From Bacteroidia bacterium (lineage in GTDB: Bacteria > Bacteroidota > Bacteroidia > B-17B0 > Aurantibacillaceae): a stretch of 64,000 bases of DNA. Positions 1-8,973 of this stretch are shown here, piece after piece. The translations under genes and the position numbers were made by a program. The first letter of the stretch is position 1. Each line of letters begins with the position of its first letter. Under the pieces are notes generated by a model. It saw nothing but the letters and a program-made list of their open reading frames with translations, was not told the DNA's origin and did not search any database. Where the stretch lies: contig JAIOZA010000001.1 in NCBI GenBank assembly GCA_021740825.1, forward strand, positions 124,001-188,000, in the 5' to 3' direction.

Positions 1-353
1 ATATTGATGATGGTGGATTCCACTCAGTTTATATTTACTCTTATAATCCAAATGATTATGGTTTATATTGTATGGCAGGAAACGTTTCGGAATGGACAAG
101 TAATGCATTTGATGAATCAGCTTACGATTTTGCTCATGACTTAAATCCAGACTACGTTTATGAAGCGCAAGATAAAGATGCAAATGTTTTAAAACGTAAA
201 GTTATCCGTGGTGGTTCATGGAAAGATGTAGGTTATTACCTTCAAGTTAGTGCCAGAACATACGAATATCAAGATACTGCCAAGTGTTACATTGGTTTCC
301 GAAATGTAATGACTTATTTAGGTCGTTCAAAAGGCGATGATATTGGCAGCTAA
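1..353 (+). CDS. gldK: GldK, C-terminal part (T9SS ring lipoprotein)
   Basis: The reading frame is open from base 3, upstream of the first in-frame ATG at 72, so this is the 3' end of a gene that begins before the window. The visible segment has the hallmarks of the C-terminal formylglycine-generating-enzyme (SUMF1) fold used by GldK: NDYGLYCMAGNVSEW around bases 51-95, then VIRGGSWKD and a closing IGFRNV. In the family GldK is an outer-membrane lipoprotein that forms a periplasmic ring with GldN around the type IX secretion motor. The next genes are gldL, gldM and gldN in the canonical order, which fixes the identity. The N-terminal lipoprotein signal cannot be seen here. FGE-like catalytic cysteines cannot be judged from this fragment. 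Confidence 0.9.
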   Translation, partial: IDDGGFHSVYIYSYNPNDYGLYCMAGNVSEWTSNAFDESAYDFAHDLNPDYVYEAQDKDANVLKRKVIRGGSWKDVGYYLQVSARTYEYQDTAKCYIGFRNVMTYLGRSKGDDIGS

Positions 354-432
354 TCGCACAAATAAATTAAATACACAAACAACTTAAACACACAAACACA
401 ACTAAATAACAAACTAAACAAACACAACTATT

Positions 433-1233
433 ATGAGCAAACTTCCTAAAGTAACCGGTTTTAAAAAGTATTTACACTTAGCATCATGTTTTGGTGCATC
501 TATCGTAATTGTCGGAGCCCTATTTAAAATTCAGCATTGGCCAGGATCTGATATTGCCATTATTGCAGGGTTAGGTACTGAAGCCGTTTTATTTATTTTA
601 TTTGGTGTAGATATTCCTCATGAAGAATATGATTGGACCTTAGCTTATCCTGAGTTAGGTGGCATGGGCGGTCATGAAGAGGAAGAATTAAATAAAATTG
701 AAAGTGGTTCACCAATCTCAGCTCAATTAGATGCCATGTTAGCTGATGCTAAAATTGGTCCAGAATTAATTGAAAGTTTAGGTACTGGAATGCGCTCATT
801 AAGCGATAGCGCTAATAAAATGGGTGATATTAGCAACGCAACACTTGCTACTAACGAATATGTTGACAGTGTTAAAAGTGCATCAAAAAATGTTGGGCAT
901 TTAGCTGACACATACATTAAAGCAGCTGATGCTATGGCTAATTTAGCAGAATCTAATGATGCGGGTGCTTCTATCGGCACTTCATTAAATAGTGTTTCCA
1001 AGAATTTATCTGCATTAAATGCTACTTATGAATTGCAATTACAAGGTTCACGCACTCAATTAGAGGCAACTGAAAAATTCTACGGCGGTTTAAATGAATT
1101 GATGAAAAACTTGAACGATTCAGTGGAGGATACGAAAAAATATCGTCAAGAAATGTCTCAATTATCTACTAATTTAACAGCGCTAAATACTATTTATGGT
1201 AATATGTTAGGTGCTATGAATTTTAATAAATAA
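433..1233 (+). CDS. gldL: GldL, T9SS/gliding motor membrane protein
   Basis: This is the inner-membrane stator of the proton-driven type IX secretion motor, which partners GldM. Two membrane helices lie near residues 13-33 and 41-59, joined by the family signature KIQHWPGSD (about 32-40). A glutamate at residue 50 inside helix 2 and the Lys/His before WPG correspond to residues described as important for proton flow in GldL. The rest, about residues 75-266, is a helical cytoplasmic tail with a possible coiled coil near 195-250. Length 266 aa is typical of longer GldL proteins. It lies 79 nt after gldK and 88 nt before gldM, and the latter gap contains a long hairpin. The antisense frame at 723-1001 is a shadow. 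Confidence 0.95.
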   Translation: MSKLPKVTGFKKYLHLASCFGASIVIVGALFKIQHWPGSDIAIIAGLGTEAVLFILFGVDIPHEEYDWTLAYPELGGMGGHEEEELNKIESGSPISAQLDAMLADAKIGPELIESLGTGMRSLSDSANKMGDISNATLATNEYVDSVKSASKNVGHLADTYIKAADAMANLAESNDAGASIGTSLNSVSKNLSALNATYELQLQGSRTQLEATEKFYGGLNELMKNLNDSVEDTKKYRQEMSQLSTNLTALNTIYGNMLGAMNFNK

Positions 1234-1245
1234 AAGAAATATTAG

Positions 1246-1280
1246 GTACAATCAATAAAGTTTCGCTTTAATGATTGTAC
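1246..1280 (+). other. Intercistronic hairpin between gldL and gldM
   Basis: Two 15-nt arms (1246-1260 and 1266-1280) pair with a single A/A mismatch and enclose the 5-nt loop TTTCG. The hairpin starts 12 nt after the gldL stop codon. It is followed by an A-run, not a T-run, so it does not look like an intrinsic terminator on the plus strand. A role in mRNA stability or processing that sets gldL against gldM dosage is an inference. Confidence 0.7.
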
Positions 1281-1321
1281 TAAAAAAATAATTAAGAACT
1301 TAAAAAAAATAGTATAGCATT

Positions 1322-2980
1322 ATGGGAGGCGGTAAAGAAACACCAAGGCAAAAAATGATAGGTATGATGTACCTAGTACTCACGGCGCTTTTGGCAATGA
1401 ATATATCAAAACAAGTACTTAAAGGATACATCGCTGTAAATGAGAGTATGGAGGCATCCAAGGAAAATTTAAAAGAAAACAACAACCGTATACTTGAAGC
1501 TTTTAAAGCTTCGATAGATGGCAATGCTGGAGCTAAACCCTATTACGATCAAGTATTAATTACTCGAAAGAGTATTCAGGAAACTTTTGACTATGTTGAT
1601 AATTTAAAAGCGGAAGTTGCAAAGGTAACAGAGGGTTATAAGGATGTAAAAGGAGATACCTTGAATTTGAAGCATATGGAAAAAATGTCCGATTATGATT
1701 TGGCTACTAATATATTAGTAGGTAGTGATGCTGCAAAACCAAGAGATAAAAGCGAAAAATGGTCTGCCGCTGAATTAAGAGATAAATTAAATAAGTTGAG
1801 CGACAAACTAATTGCTCAGATAGATAACATGCAAAAAACGGATGGAGTGCATCTTGTAAAGGAAGATTACGAAACTATTAAGAAAAAGTTTTTGTCATTT
1901 AAACCTGTTGATCCAAAGGAACAAGAAGAAGGGATAAAATTGTCTTGGGAAACAGCAAATTTTTATCATTTGCCTGAAGCGGCAATTATTACTACTTTAA
2001 ATAAAACGCAAGCAGACTTAAGAAATTTAGAAGCTGAAATTATTCAAACATTTTCAGGAGCAAGTGGTAAATTAGCTATTAAATTTGATGCTATAAAAGC
2101 AAGAGTTGTTGCACCTTCCGCATATATTCAAGCTGGACAGCCTTATGAGGCAGATATTTTCTTAGCAGCATCATCATCTAAATTAGGTGCAGGTGACATG
2201 GAAATTATGATTGGTGTTGACTCAGCCGCTGCGGCTGGCGGCGCTAAGGGGACTTTAGTGCCTTTAGTTTCTGGTGAGGGTAAATATTCCGTTGGTACAG
2301 GTGGTCAAGGTGAACAGACTTATAAAGGCGTAATAAAATATAAGACCCCGGAAGGAACCTTTAAATATTATCCTTTTGAGAAAACCTATATGGTTGCAGC
2401 GCCTTCTGTAGCAGTATCAGCTGAACAAATGAAAGTGTTTTATGTTGGTGTTACAAATCCAATCTTAGTTTCTGCTGCAGGAATTTCACCTTCAGAATTA
2501 ATTGTTTCTGCCAATGGAGGTGGTGCTAAATTAAATTCTGCAGGAGGAGGTAAGTTTGATGGTACTTTTACAACACCAGGTACTTGTACTATAAGTGTTT
2601 CTGCTAAAACTAAAGATGGTGTTAAACCTCAGGGTACGTCTGTATTTAAAGTTAAGCCTTTGCCAAAACCAGAACTTAGGTTAGCAGGTAAATTTTCACC
2701 AGCAACACTTACAAAAAATGAGTTATCAAACTTAGCAGGTCTTGCTGCTGGTGCTAATGGATTTGAATTTCAAGCCAACTTTGTAGTATTAAAATATGAA
2801 GTTACGGGTAAAGTGAAGGGGAAGTCACTAATCGGTGAAGGCACTGGAAATAATTTAGCAGGGGAGGGATTAAATATCGTGCGTAATGCTGATAAAGGTT
2901 CAAGTTTATTTATTGATGTAACCGTTAAGGGACCTGATGGCAGATCAAATACTGTAACTCACAAGTTAAAAGTGAATTAA
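1322..2980 (+). CDS. gldM: GldM, T9SS/gliding motor rotor protein
   Basis: GldM is the second motor component. One N-terminal membrane helix sits in the GldL ring and a long periplasmic stalk transmits motion to the GldK/GldN ring. The start MGGGKETPRQKMIGMMYLVL is the conserved GldM opening, with the helix at about residues 12-30. The remaining roughly 520 residues contain an N-terminal helical domain followed by Ig-like beta domains (for example YKGVIKYKTPEGTFKYYPF near residue 345 and a C-terminal VTVKGPDGRSNTVTHKL). Length 552 aa is slightly above the usual 510-525. It is preceded by an A-rich leader after the gldL hairpin, and gldN follows after 21 nt. Confidence 0.95.
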   Translation: MGGGKETPRQKMIGMMYLVLTALLAMNISKQVLKGYIAVNESMEASKENLKENNNRILEAFKASIDGNAGAKPYYDQVLITRKSIQETFDYVDNLKAEVAKVTEGYKDVKGDTLNLKHMEKMSDYDLATNILVGSDAAKPRDKSEKWSAAELRDKLNKLSDKLIAQIDNMQKTDGVHLVKEDYETIKKKFLSFKPVDPKEQEEGIKLSWETANFYHLPEAAIITTLNKTQADLRNLEAEIIQTFSGASGKLAIKFDAIKARVVAPSAYIQAGQPYEADIFLAASSSKLGAGDMEIMIGVDSAAAAGGAKGTLVPLVSGEGKYSVGTGGQGEQTYKGVIKYKTPEGTFKYYPFEKTYMVAAPSVAVSAEQMKVFYVGVTNPILVSAAGISPSELIVSANGGGAKLNSAGGGKFDGTFTTPGTCTISVSAKTKDGVKPQGTSVFKVKPLPKPELRLAGKFSPATLTKNELSNLAGLAAGANGFEFQANFVVLKYEVTGKVKGKSLIGEGTGNNLAGEGLNIVRNADKGSSLFIDVTVKGPDGRSNTVTHKLKVN

Positions 2981-3001
2981 TAATTTTAATAACTAAATAT
3001 C

Positions 3002-3865
3002 ATGAATGTTTTAAGAATTTGTTTTGCTACGGTTTTTGGATTATTTTCGTTAGCAACCTATGCACAACCTGGAGTTTTTCAACCCCAGCCCGGTGATTAT
3101 AGAGATGGTGTTTACGATAAAGAAAATGCCAACAATAGACGTTTTATTCCTTATACTCATCTGCGTGAAGGAGATGTGACTTGGGAAAAACGAGTTTGGA
3201 GAAAGTTAGATATGCGTGAAAAGCAAAATCAACAACTATATTACCCTGAGCTGTATGTTAGTGGCAGAACTTCATTGATGCAAGTACTTTTAAAGCATAT
3301 TTTAACTAATGAAATTATTGCATTTAAAAACGAGGAGTTTATTGACTATTACGAATTATCAGAAGTAAGAAACAAAATGGTTATTCAGGGCGATTCAACA
3401 GATGTAGAAACAATGTTACCAGATGGTAGTTCTAGTTTTGAAAGAAAACCTGGTTTAAAAGATTCAACTTGGCTATTCGAAAAATTTATTGAATTAGATA
3501 TTAAGGAAGATTGGTTTTTTGATAAACAAAAATCAACCCTAGAAGTTCGAATTTTGGGATTAGGAATTAACGCATTGAAACCAGGTAAGGAAGAAGCTGG
3601 TCCTATTACTCAATTTTGGGTATATTTTCCAAATTGTCGTAAATATTTTGCGCAATATGAAGTCTACAACTCTAAAAATGATTCGGAGCGCCGAACTTTT
3701 GAAGATATCTTTTGGAAACGACAATTTTCTAGTAGGGCTTATAAAGAAAGTAATGTTTATGATAGAGATGTTGAATTTTATAGTAAAGGCATAGACGCTC
3801 TTTTAGAATCTGATCGTATTAAAAATGATATTTTTAAATGGGAACATGATTTGTGGCACTTCTAA
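3002..3865 (+). CDS. gldN: GldN, T9SS periplasmic ring protein
   Basis: GldN (PorN in Porphyromonas) forms the periplasmic ring with GldK that touches the tip of GldM. A signal peptide of about 21 residues ends at ATYAQ. The mature part contains the family region RDGVYDKENANNRRFIPYTH and the later segments IDYYELSEVRNKMVIQGDST, FIELDIKEDWFFDKQKS and RRTFEDIFWKRQF, all typical of GldN. Length 287 aa is normal. It is the last gene of the gldKLMN run, 21 nt after gldM, and a strong terminator follows 18 nt after its stop, so the next cassette is probably transcribed separately. Confidence 0.95.
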   Translation: MNVLRICFATVFGLFSLATYAQPGVFQPQPGDYRDGVYDKENANNRRFIPYTHLREGDVTWEKRVWRKLDMREKQNQQLYYPELYVSGRTSLMQVLLKHILTNEIIAFKNEEFIDYYELSEVRNKMVIQGDSTDVETMLPDGSSSFERKPGLKDSTWLFEKFIELDIKEDWFFDKQKSTLEVRILGLGINALKPGKEEAGPITQFWVYFPNCRKYFAQYEVYNSKNDSERRTFEDIFWKRQFSSRAYKESNVYDRDVEFYSKGIDALLESDRIKNDIFKWEHDLWHF

Positions 3866-3883
3866 ATTTATAGAAATATTTAT

Positions 3884-3918
3884 AAAAAAACCTTCTGCTG
3901 TTTAGTAGGAGGTTTTTT
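3884..3918 (+). terminator. Rho-independent terminator after gldN
   Basis: AACCTtCTgCT and AGtAGgAGGTT arms enclose a GTTT loop, flanked by an A-run on the left and TTTTTT on the right. It lies directly after gldN and separates the motor operon from the TIR/nSTAND cassette. Confidence 0.85.
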
Positions 3919-3986
3919 GCTTTTGGTCAGCGTTTAAGATTTTTTAATCTGATAAAATAGTTTATTTTTACACATAATATAATACT

Positions 3987-4859
3987 ATGTCTGGAATTTA
4001 TTTAGCTTTTACAACTAATCAACATGATGATAAACGTCATGACTTGTTTAACACTTTATTAAAAGCTAATTTTCAGGTATATCCTTCAAATTTAGAATAT
4101 GATAACGGATTCTTTTCTCATATTACGGAAGAGATAAATTCCGCATCTTGCTCTGTTCATATTTTTGGATTGGACTACGGAAGTCTTTTGGAAGGTCAGT
4201 CAATTTCTTTAGCACACTATCAGTATAACGTTGCGCTAAATAAATTAAAGGAAAATAGTAGTTATAAAATTTTTGTTTGGTTTCCATATTCCATCAACGA
4301 TATAAAAGATGAATTGCAACTAAAATTTATTTCGGATATACGAAATAATATAACTCATGGTATTAATTTTAGTAATACAAGCTCTGCAATTCAATTAGTT
4401 GATGACTTGCGCACCAGCGTAAAAGTTGAATCTAAGCAAGAGTTTGATATTAAAGATACAGATGTGTTTTTAGTATATAATCAATTGGATGATTATGATG
4501 CAAATGATGTGGCTGAAATGCTCAGCGATATTATTCCAATTGAAAAATTAAATATTGTGCAAGATAGCGATATGGACTATTCTGAATTTTGCGCACAGCA
4601 AATTGGTAAAAGTAAATTAGCTGTTATTTATTTTAAAGAATCTGCTGACTGGGCTTTACCATTTACTCAACAAATTTGGAAAAAAATAGGTGGCGCGTCC
4701 TCGCATACCCCAATATTGTTAATTGGCGACGAAGATCCCGAAACTAATACCAATAAAAAATTTAAAGCACCAAAAGTAGTTTCGCTAATTGTTGCAGGAG
4801 AATTAATTCCTCTTGAAATAAAAGTACAATACGATAAAATAATTGAAGCAATAGGCTAA
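3987..4859 (+). CDS. Tandem TIR-like protein of an nSTAND1 cassette
   Basis: Two TIR-like halves are visible. The first, about residues 1-150, carries the pattern SVHIFGLDYGSLLEGQSISL, then HYQYNVAL and KIFVWFPYSI, which resembles the DUF4062/TIR-like domains that precede or pair with nSTAND ATPases. The second, about 155-290, starts DTDVFLVYNQLDDYDANDV and continues with SKLAVIYFKESADWALPF and a GGASSHTPILLI strand. I do not see a convincing catalytic glutamate of a NADase TIR, so an adaptor or sensor role is as likely as an enzyme. There is no signal peptide. It lies 10 nt before the nSTAND1 gene and is surely co-transcribed with it. Domain calls rest on pattern recognition only. Confidence 0.65.
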   Translation: MSGIYLAFTTNQHDDKRHDLFNTLLKANFQVYPSNLEYDNGFFSHITEEINSASCSVHIFGLDYGSLLEGQSISLAHYQYNVALNKLKENSSYKIFVWFPYSINDIKDELQLKFISDIRNNITHGINFSNTSSAIQLVDDLRTSVKVESKQEFDIKDTDVFLVYNQLDDYDANDVAEMLSDIIPIEKLNIVQDSDMDYSEFCAQQIGKSKLAVIYFKESADWALPFTQQIWKKIGGASSHTPILLIGDEDPETNTNKKFKAPKVVSLIVAGELIPLEIKVQYDKIIEAIG

Positions 4860-4869
4860 TATCAAATTT

Positions 4870-7800
4870 ATGCAAGAACAACTTATTTGTCCTTACCCAG
4901 GTTTACGTCCATTTAACGAAGACGAGTCTATTTTCTTTAAGGGAAGAGATGAACATATTGAACAAATTGTTAAGCAGCTAGAAGCAAAAAAATTCTTAAT
5001 GCTTACCGGTGCATCAGGCGATGGAAAATCTTCATTGATATATGCCGGCGTTATCCCAAATGCAAGAGCAGGTTTTTTTAAAGCTAAATTTAATAATTGG
5101 ATTGTTGCTGATTTTAGACCAGAGCGTGAACCGATTACTAATATGGCAACTGCTATTAGCGAACAATTAAAAATAAATGATGTTTCGCGCATTGAGAAAG
5201 AATTGAGTTATGGATTTTCTTCCTTAATAGATATTTATAAATCATCACCATACTGGGTTGATCAGCAAAGCGAAACCTTTACACAATTAACTCTTGACGA
5301 ACAAAAAAAAGGAAAACGAAAAGGTGCTAACTTATTAATTTTAGTAGATCAGTTTGAAGAATTTTTTACAAATCCAGAAAACTATCATAACGGCAAGTGT
5401 TCCATTGAATCACAAGCAGTCATCAATTCTTTATTAGAAACAACACGCTTAGCAATTGAGCAAGATGTGCCCATATATATTGTTTGCACCATGCGAAGCG
5501 ATTATATTGGTCAGTGCGCCTCATTTAGAGGATTGCCTGAATACATTGGCTATAGCCAGTTTTTTGTGCCGCGATTAAAACGAAAAGAAATTTATCAGGT
5601 TATTGAAGAGCCAGCACAACTCAACGGAAATAAAATTTCTAAGCGTTTAGTTGAAATGCTGATTAATGAAATGAATGACGGTATTGATCAATTACCAGTA
5701 TTACAGCATTCATTAAATCAGATTTGGCAAAAGGCAGATAGCGGTCAAGTGGAAATGGATATTATTCATTTTGCTAAAATAAACGGAATTCCAAAAAATC
5801 AATTAACAGAAAAAGATAGAATTGAATTTGAAACTTGGTTTAAGGCAATTCCTGATTTTAAAAAAGAATTTTTTACGCATTCTTCGTTAGGTGATGTGTT
5901 AGATGCACACGCTAATGAGTTATTTGAAACAGCCAACAGCTTTTCGGAAACCATTACAGACCATGACGCTAAGTTAATAGTTGAAACAGCCTTTAAATGC
6001 TTAACCAAAATTGATGAAGCACGTGCTGTGCGTAACCGCATGACTTTGGAGGAAGTTACCCAAATAATTAATCAGCCACATATTACAACCTCTATTGTTG
6101 CGCAAGTATTATATGTGTTTAGAGTGCAAGGAAATACATTTTTAAAACCATTTATTTTTGATGTCACTGCCGAAGCAAAAGAATTATCTGGTAATACTGT
6201 GTTAGATATTACTCACGAAAGTTTAATACGTAATTGGAAAAAATTAACCGATTGGGCCAAGGACGAATATGATAATTTACTAACCTGGCAAGACTTTAAT
6301 AAACAATTACAGCGTTGGACTGATAGTAATAAATCATCCGATTATTTATTGCCAATTGGGCCACTTACTTTTTTTGAAAACTGGTTTAACACTGCTAAAC
6401 CAAATAAATATTGGTTAGCCCGCTACGATCAAAGAGAAGTAGATCAAGAAAAAAAGTTACAAGATGCTGAAATTATCTTAAACAATGCCAAACAATTTAT
6501 TAAACGCAGCGCACGCCGTTTATTTATAAACCGTACCGTTATTAAATACGGAGCTGATAAAATTATTGCTGTATTTGGTATTTTATTAATGGTATTTGGT
6601 TGCACTTATTTTTATTTTGATTTCAGAAAAAAACAGAATGATTATGTGATAATAGATTTACAAGAAAAAAGCAAAGAGCTTTTAAAATCTAAATATATAA
6701 GCAATAAGGAAAAAGCAGATTATATTTTAAAATCTGAAATGCTAAATACAGGCTCGTATGAATCTTTATTAAATTTATTTGAAAGCGATTCGGTAAAGAA
6801 TGAAATTGTGCAAGAAATGCTAATTAAATGTTTACAATTTGAAAAAAATGAAGAGGAAAATGAGCCTGAAAATCCTCTAATTTCTATTTTTATGGAAAAA
6901 CAAATTGATTATATAAATCGAAATCGTGCTTTTTCTGATAATAAAAAATATGTGCATGAAATTAATAATATTAATCTAGTAGTATATTCCCAAATTATTT
7001 TAAGAGACAATAACTACAAATTATCACACAAAAAAATAAATAGTAAATACAAGCTTTTTTGTAATAATGCAAAAGAGTCTTTCAAGAAATTGTTACTTGA
7101 CTCAGCTTTATTGAGAGGCACAGATATTAATCAGTTTAATAAATTACTTCAAATTGTTCCTGAATTGGTTAATTATGATAAAAATGAAATAGCTATTTTT
7201 ATTGAAAAGTTGACTCCATTCAATTCTAATTCAAATAGTTTATTTAAAATTTTATATCCAAAAAGTAAATCTGTTCAAGCTTTTTACAATGAAAAAATTA
7301 CCCATAATTCCGGTTATTTTCAAATTGCTAATTTGTATGCTTTAGTATCTGATTTTGACAATTTAAATAGAGCTTTTGATTCTATAGTTTCAAATAACAC
7401 AAACTTTTTAACTATTTCTCGTGGAGGTTATTCATATAACAGAATTCTTTATAGTTTGCTACTTTCAAATTCATTGTGTTCTGAAAAAGGAATAGAATTT
7501 ATGAAAAATATTGAATTAAAAATTACAAACAAAAAATTATTTACAATTGAACAATTATTAGCAGATAAAATTTCCTCAAACTCAAATAATGTTGGTCCTT
7601 ATTCTTTATCAAATATATTTAACAAGGAAGTTGATGCATTTAAATTCTCAGGTATAATTGATAAAATTACCGCTAAACAAAGAATTGATTATATTGATTT
7701 TGTCATTTCAAAAACAATTGAAGATTCTAAATTAGAAGCAAATTCCAAAAATTTCATAATTGCATTACTGCTTAAAACAAAGGCGAAATGTTATAATTTG

Positions 7801-8952
7801 AGTAATAATGTTGATTATCTTAAAATAGATGAGGCGCTAAATTTAGCTTATCAGTATTATGGTAAAATCAATGATGCTTATATAAATAGTGAAATCAATA
7901 TTGGAGGTGAAAATGGCGGATTAAAATCAATTAAAAGATCAGAATTATTTTTATACCCTGGAAATATTGAATTAACTGATTATTATAACACTTTTAACGT
8001 TTATTATTCAGGTTATGATAAAAGTTACTTGATAAATTTTATTTCAAAAAATAAATCTATTCTCGATAAATTTTTTCTCAATAATAATGGTATTGAAATA
8101 TTGAATCGATTTATGAAGAATTACTCGAGCGTTGTTCTTAATAATGCAAATAAATCTAATCGCTATAATTTTGATTTTATAGAGACTCTTAATAAATCAA
8201 ATTTCAAAAAAGATTTGTTTGATAAAGATTATGCCAATTGCCTATTAGGATTGTATTACCATAAAAAAGGTAATGAAGTTAAATCAAAAGAATATTTCAA
8301 TAAGGTCATTATGAATAAAGTTTTTTCAAAAGAAACGTTGAATGGTGAAGATAAATGGACATATACTGAATTAGCAGAGGAATGTGCTTTATATTATGCA
8401 ACAAGGTCTTTTAGAGATACATCTGCCGCCAACACAAATAAATTAAAATTTTATTCAACTCTTAGTAATTTACCTTTTGAGTATTTAAAAAGAAATACTA
8501 TTATTAAAACTATTGATAGTTTGATGAGTAGAAACATGGATCAATTTGCAATAGAGTTGACAGATACTTTATTGAATGTTTATATTAACAAAAAACCAAA
8601 ATTCGGAAATAGTTTTTTTAAAATATTGGGCAGATATGCTACCACAAATTCTAGCAGGATTGCGATGAATTTATTAAAGGATAAAACAGATAAAACTAAA
8701 CCTTCTTGTCTTAATTTCTTTATTAATGGATTATTGCAAACTAATAGATATTACGAGGCAACTACTTTTATACCGGATTATGTTTCATCTTCAAATCAAT
8801 TAAAATTTTATACATCTTTTATTAAAAATGAAGCACGAAAAAAAACAAAAAATTATAAAGGTTGGGGTAATCTTGATGAGGAAAATAATTGGACAGATGA
8901 ACCTTTTGAAAGTAGTGATTCAGAGCGTGAAGGTAGTTTTTATTTTTTTTAA
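4870..8952 (+). CDS. Membrane-anchored nSTAND1 NTPase with long helical C-terminus
   Basis: This is a STAND-class P-loop NTPase of the nSTAND1 type. The opening CPYPGLRPFNEDESIFFKGR is the diagnostic N-terminal motif. Walker A is GASGDGKSS (about residues 47-55) and Walker B is LILVDQFEEFF (about 155-165). A winged-helix region with DITHESLIRNWKKL near 450 closes the STAND core. A membrane helix lies near 563-582 (IIAVFGILLMVFG). The last 780 residues are Asn/Lys-rich, probably alpha-helical repeats, and I recognise no family in them. Usual nSTAND1 proteins have WD40 or TPR sensors there. Members of this class act as signal-gated switches in conflict and signalling systems. The gene sits between the TIR-like gene (10 nt) and the membrane protein (21 nt). 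Confidence 0.8.
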   Translation: MQEQLICPYPGLRPFNEDESIFFKGRDEHIEQIVKQLEAKKFLMLTGASGDGKSSLIYAGVIPNARAGFFKAKFNNWIVADFRPEREPITNMATAISEQLKINDVSRIEKELSYGFSSLIDIYKSSPYWVDQQSETFTQLTLDEQKKGKRKGANLLILVDQFEEFFTNPENYHNGKCSIESQAVINSLLETTRLAIEQDVPIYIVCTMRSDYIGQCASFRGLPEYIGYSQFFVPRLKRKEIYQVIEEPAQLNGNKISKRLVEMLINEMNDGIDQLPVLQHSLNQIWQKADSGQVEMDIIHFAKINGIPKNQLTEKDRIEFETWFKAIPDFKKEFFTHSSLGDVLDAHANELFETANSFSETITDHDAKLIVETAFKCLTKIDEARAVRNRMTLEEVTQIINQPHITTSIVAQVLYVFRVQGNTFLKPFIFDVTAEAKELSGNTVLDITHESLIRNWKKLTDWAKDEYDNLLTWQDFNKQLQRWTDSNKSSDYLLPIGPLTFFENWFNTAKPNKYWLARYDQREVDQEKKLQDAEIILNNAKQFIKRSARRLFINRTVIKYGADKIIAVFGILLMVFGCTYFYFDFRKKQNDYVIIDLQEKSKELLKSKYISNKEKADYILKSEMLNTGSYESLLNLFESDSVKNEIVQEMLIKCLQFEKNEEENEPENPLISIFMEKQIDYINRNRAFSDNKKYVHEINNINLVVYSQIILRDNNYKLSHKKINSKYKLFCNNAKESFKKLLLDSALLRGTDINQFNKLLQIVPELVNYDKNEIAIFIEKLTPFNSNSNSLFKILYPKSKSVQAFYNEKITHNSGYFQIANLYALVSDFDNLNRAFDSIVSNNTNFLTISRGGYSYNRILYSLLLSNSLCSEKGIEFMKNIELKITNKKLFTIEQLLADKISSNSNNVGPYSLSNIFNKEVDAFKFSGIIDKITAKQRIDYIDFVISKTIEDSKLEANSKNFIIALLLKTKAKCYNLSNNVDYLKIDEALNLAYQYYGKINDAYINSEINIGGENGGLKSIKRSELFLYPGNIELTDYYNTFNVYYSGYDKSYLINFISKNKSILDKFFLNNNGIEILNRFMKNYSSVVLNNANKSNRYNFDFIETLNKSNFKKDLFDKDYANCLLGLYYHKKGNEVKSKEYFNKVIMNKVFSKETLNGEDKWTYTELAEECALYYATRSFRDTSAANTNKLKFYSTLSNLPFEYLKRNTIIKTIDSLMSRNMDQFAIELTDTLLNVYINKKPKFGNSFFKILGRYATTNSSRIAMNLLKDKTDKTKPSCLNFFINGLLQTNRYYEATTFIPDYVSSSNQLKFYTSFIKNEARKKTKNYKGWGNLDEENNWTDEPFESSDSEREGSFYFF

Positions 8953-8973
8953 TTCCTAAGTAGTTTATTTATT

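Noticed and set aside
723-1001. 92-aa frame antisense to gldL
   Set aside because: Lies fully inside gldL on the other strand, with no signal or family match. Shadow frame.
3987-8952. TIR/nSTAND pair as part of a mobile defence island
   Set aside because: No integrase, transposase, tRNA junction, restriction or CRISPR gene nearby, and the flanks are core genes. Defence remains possible but an island does not fit what is seen.
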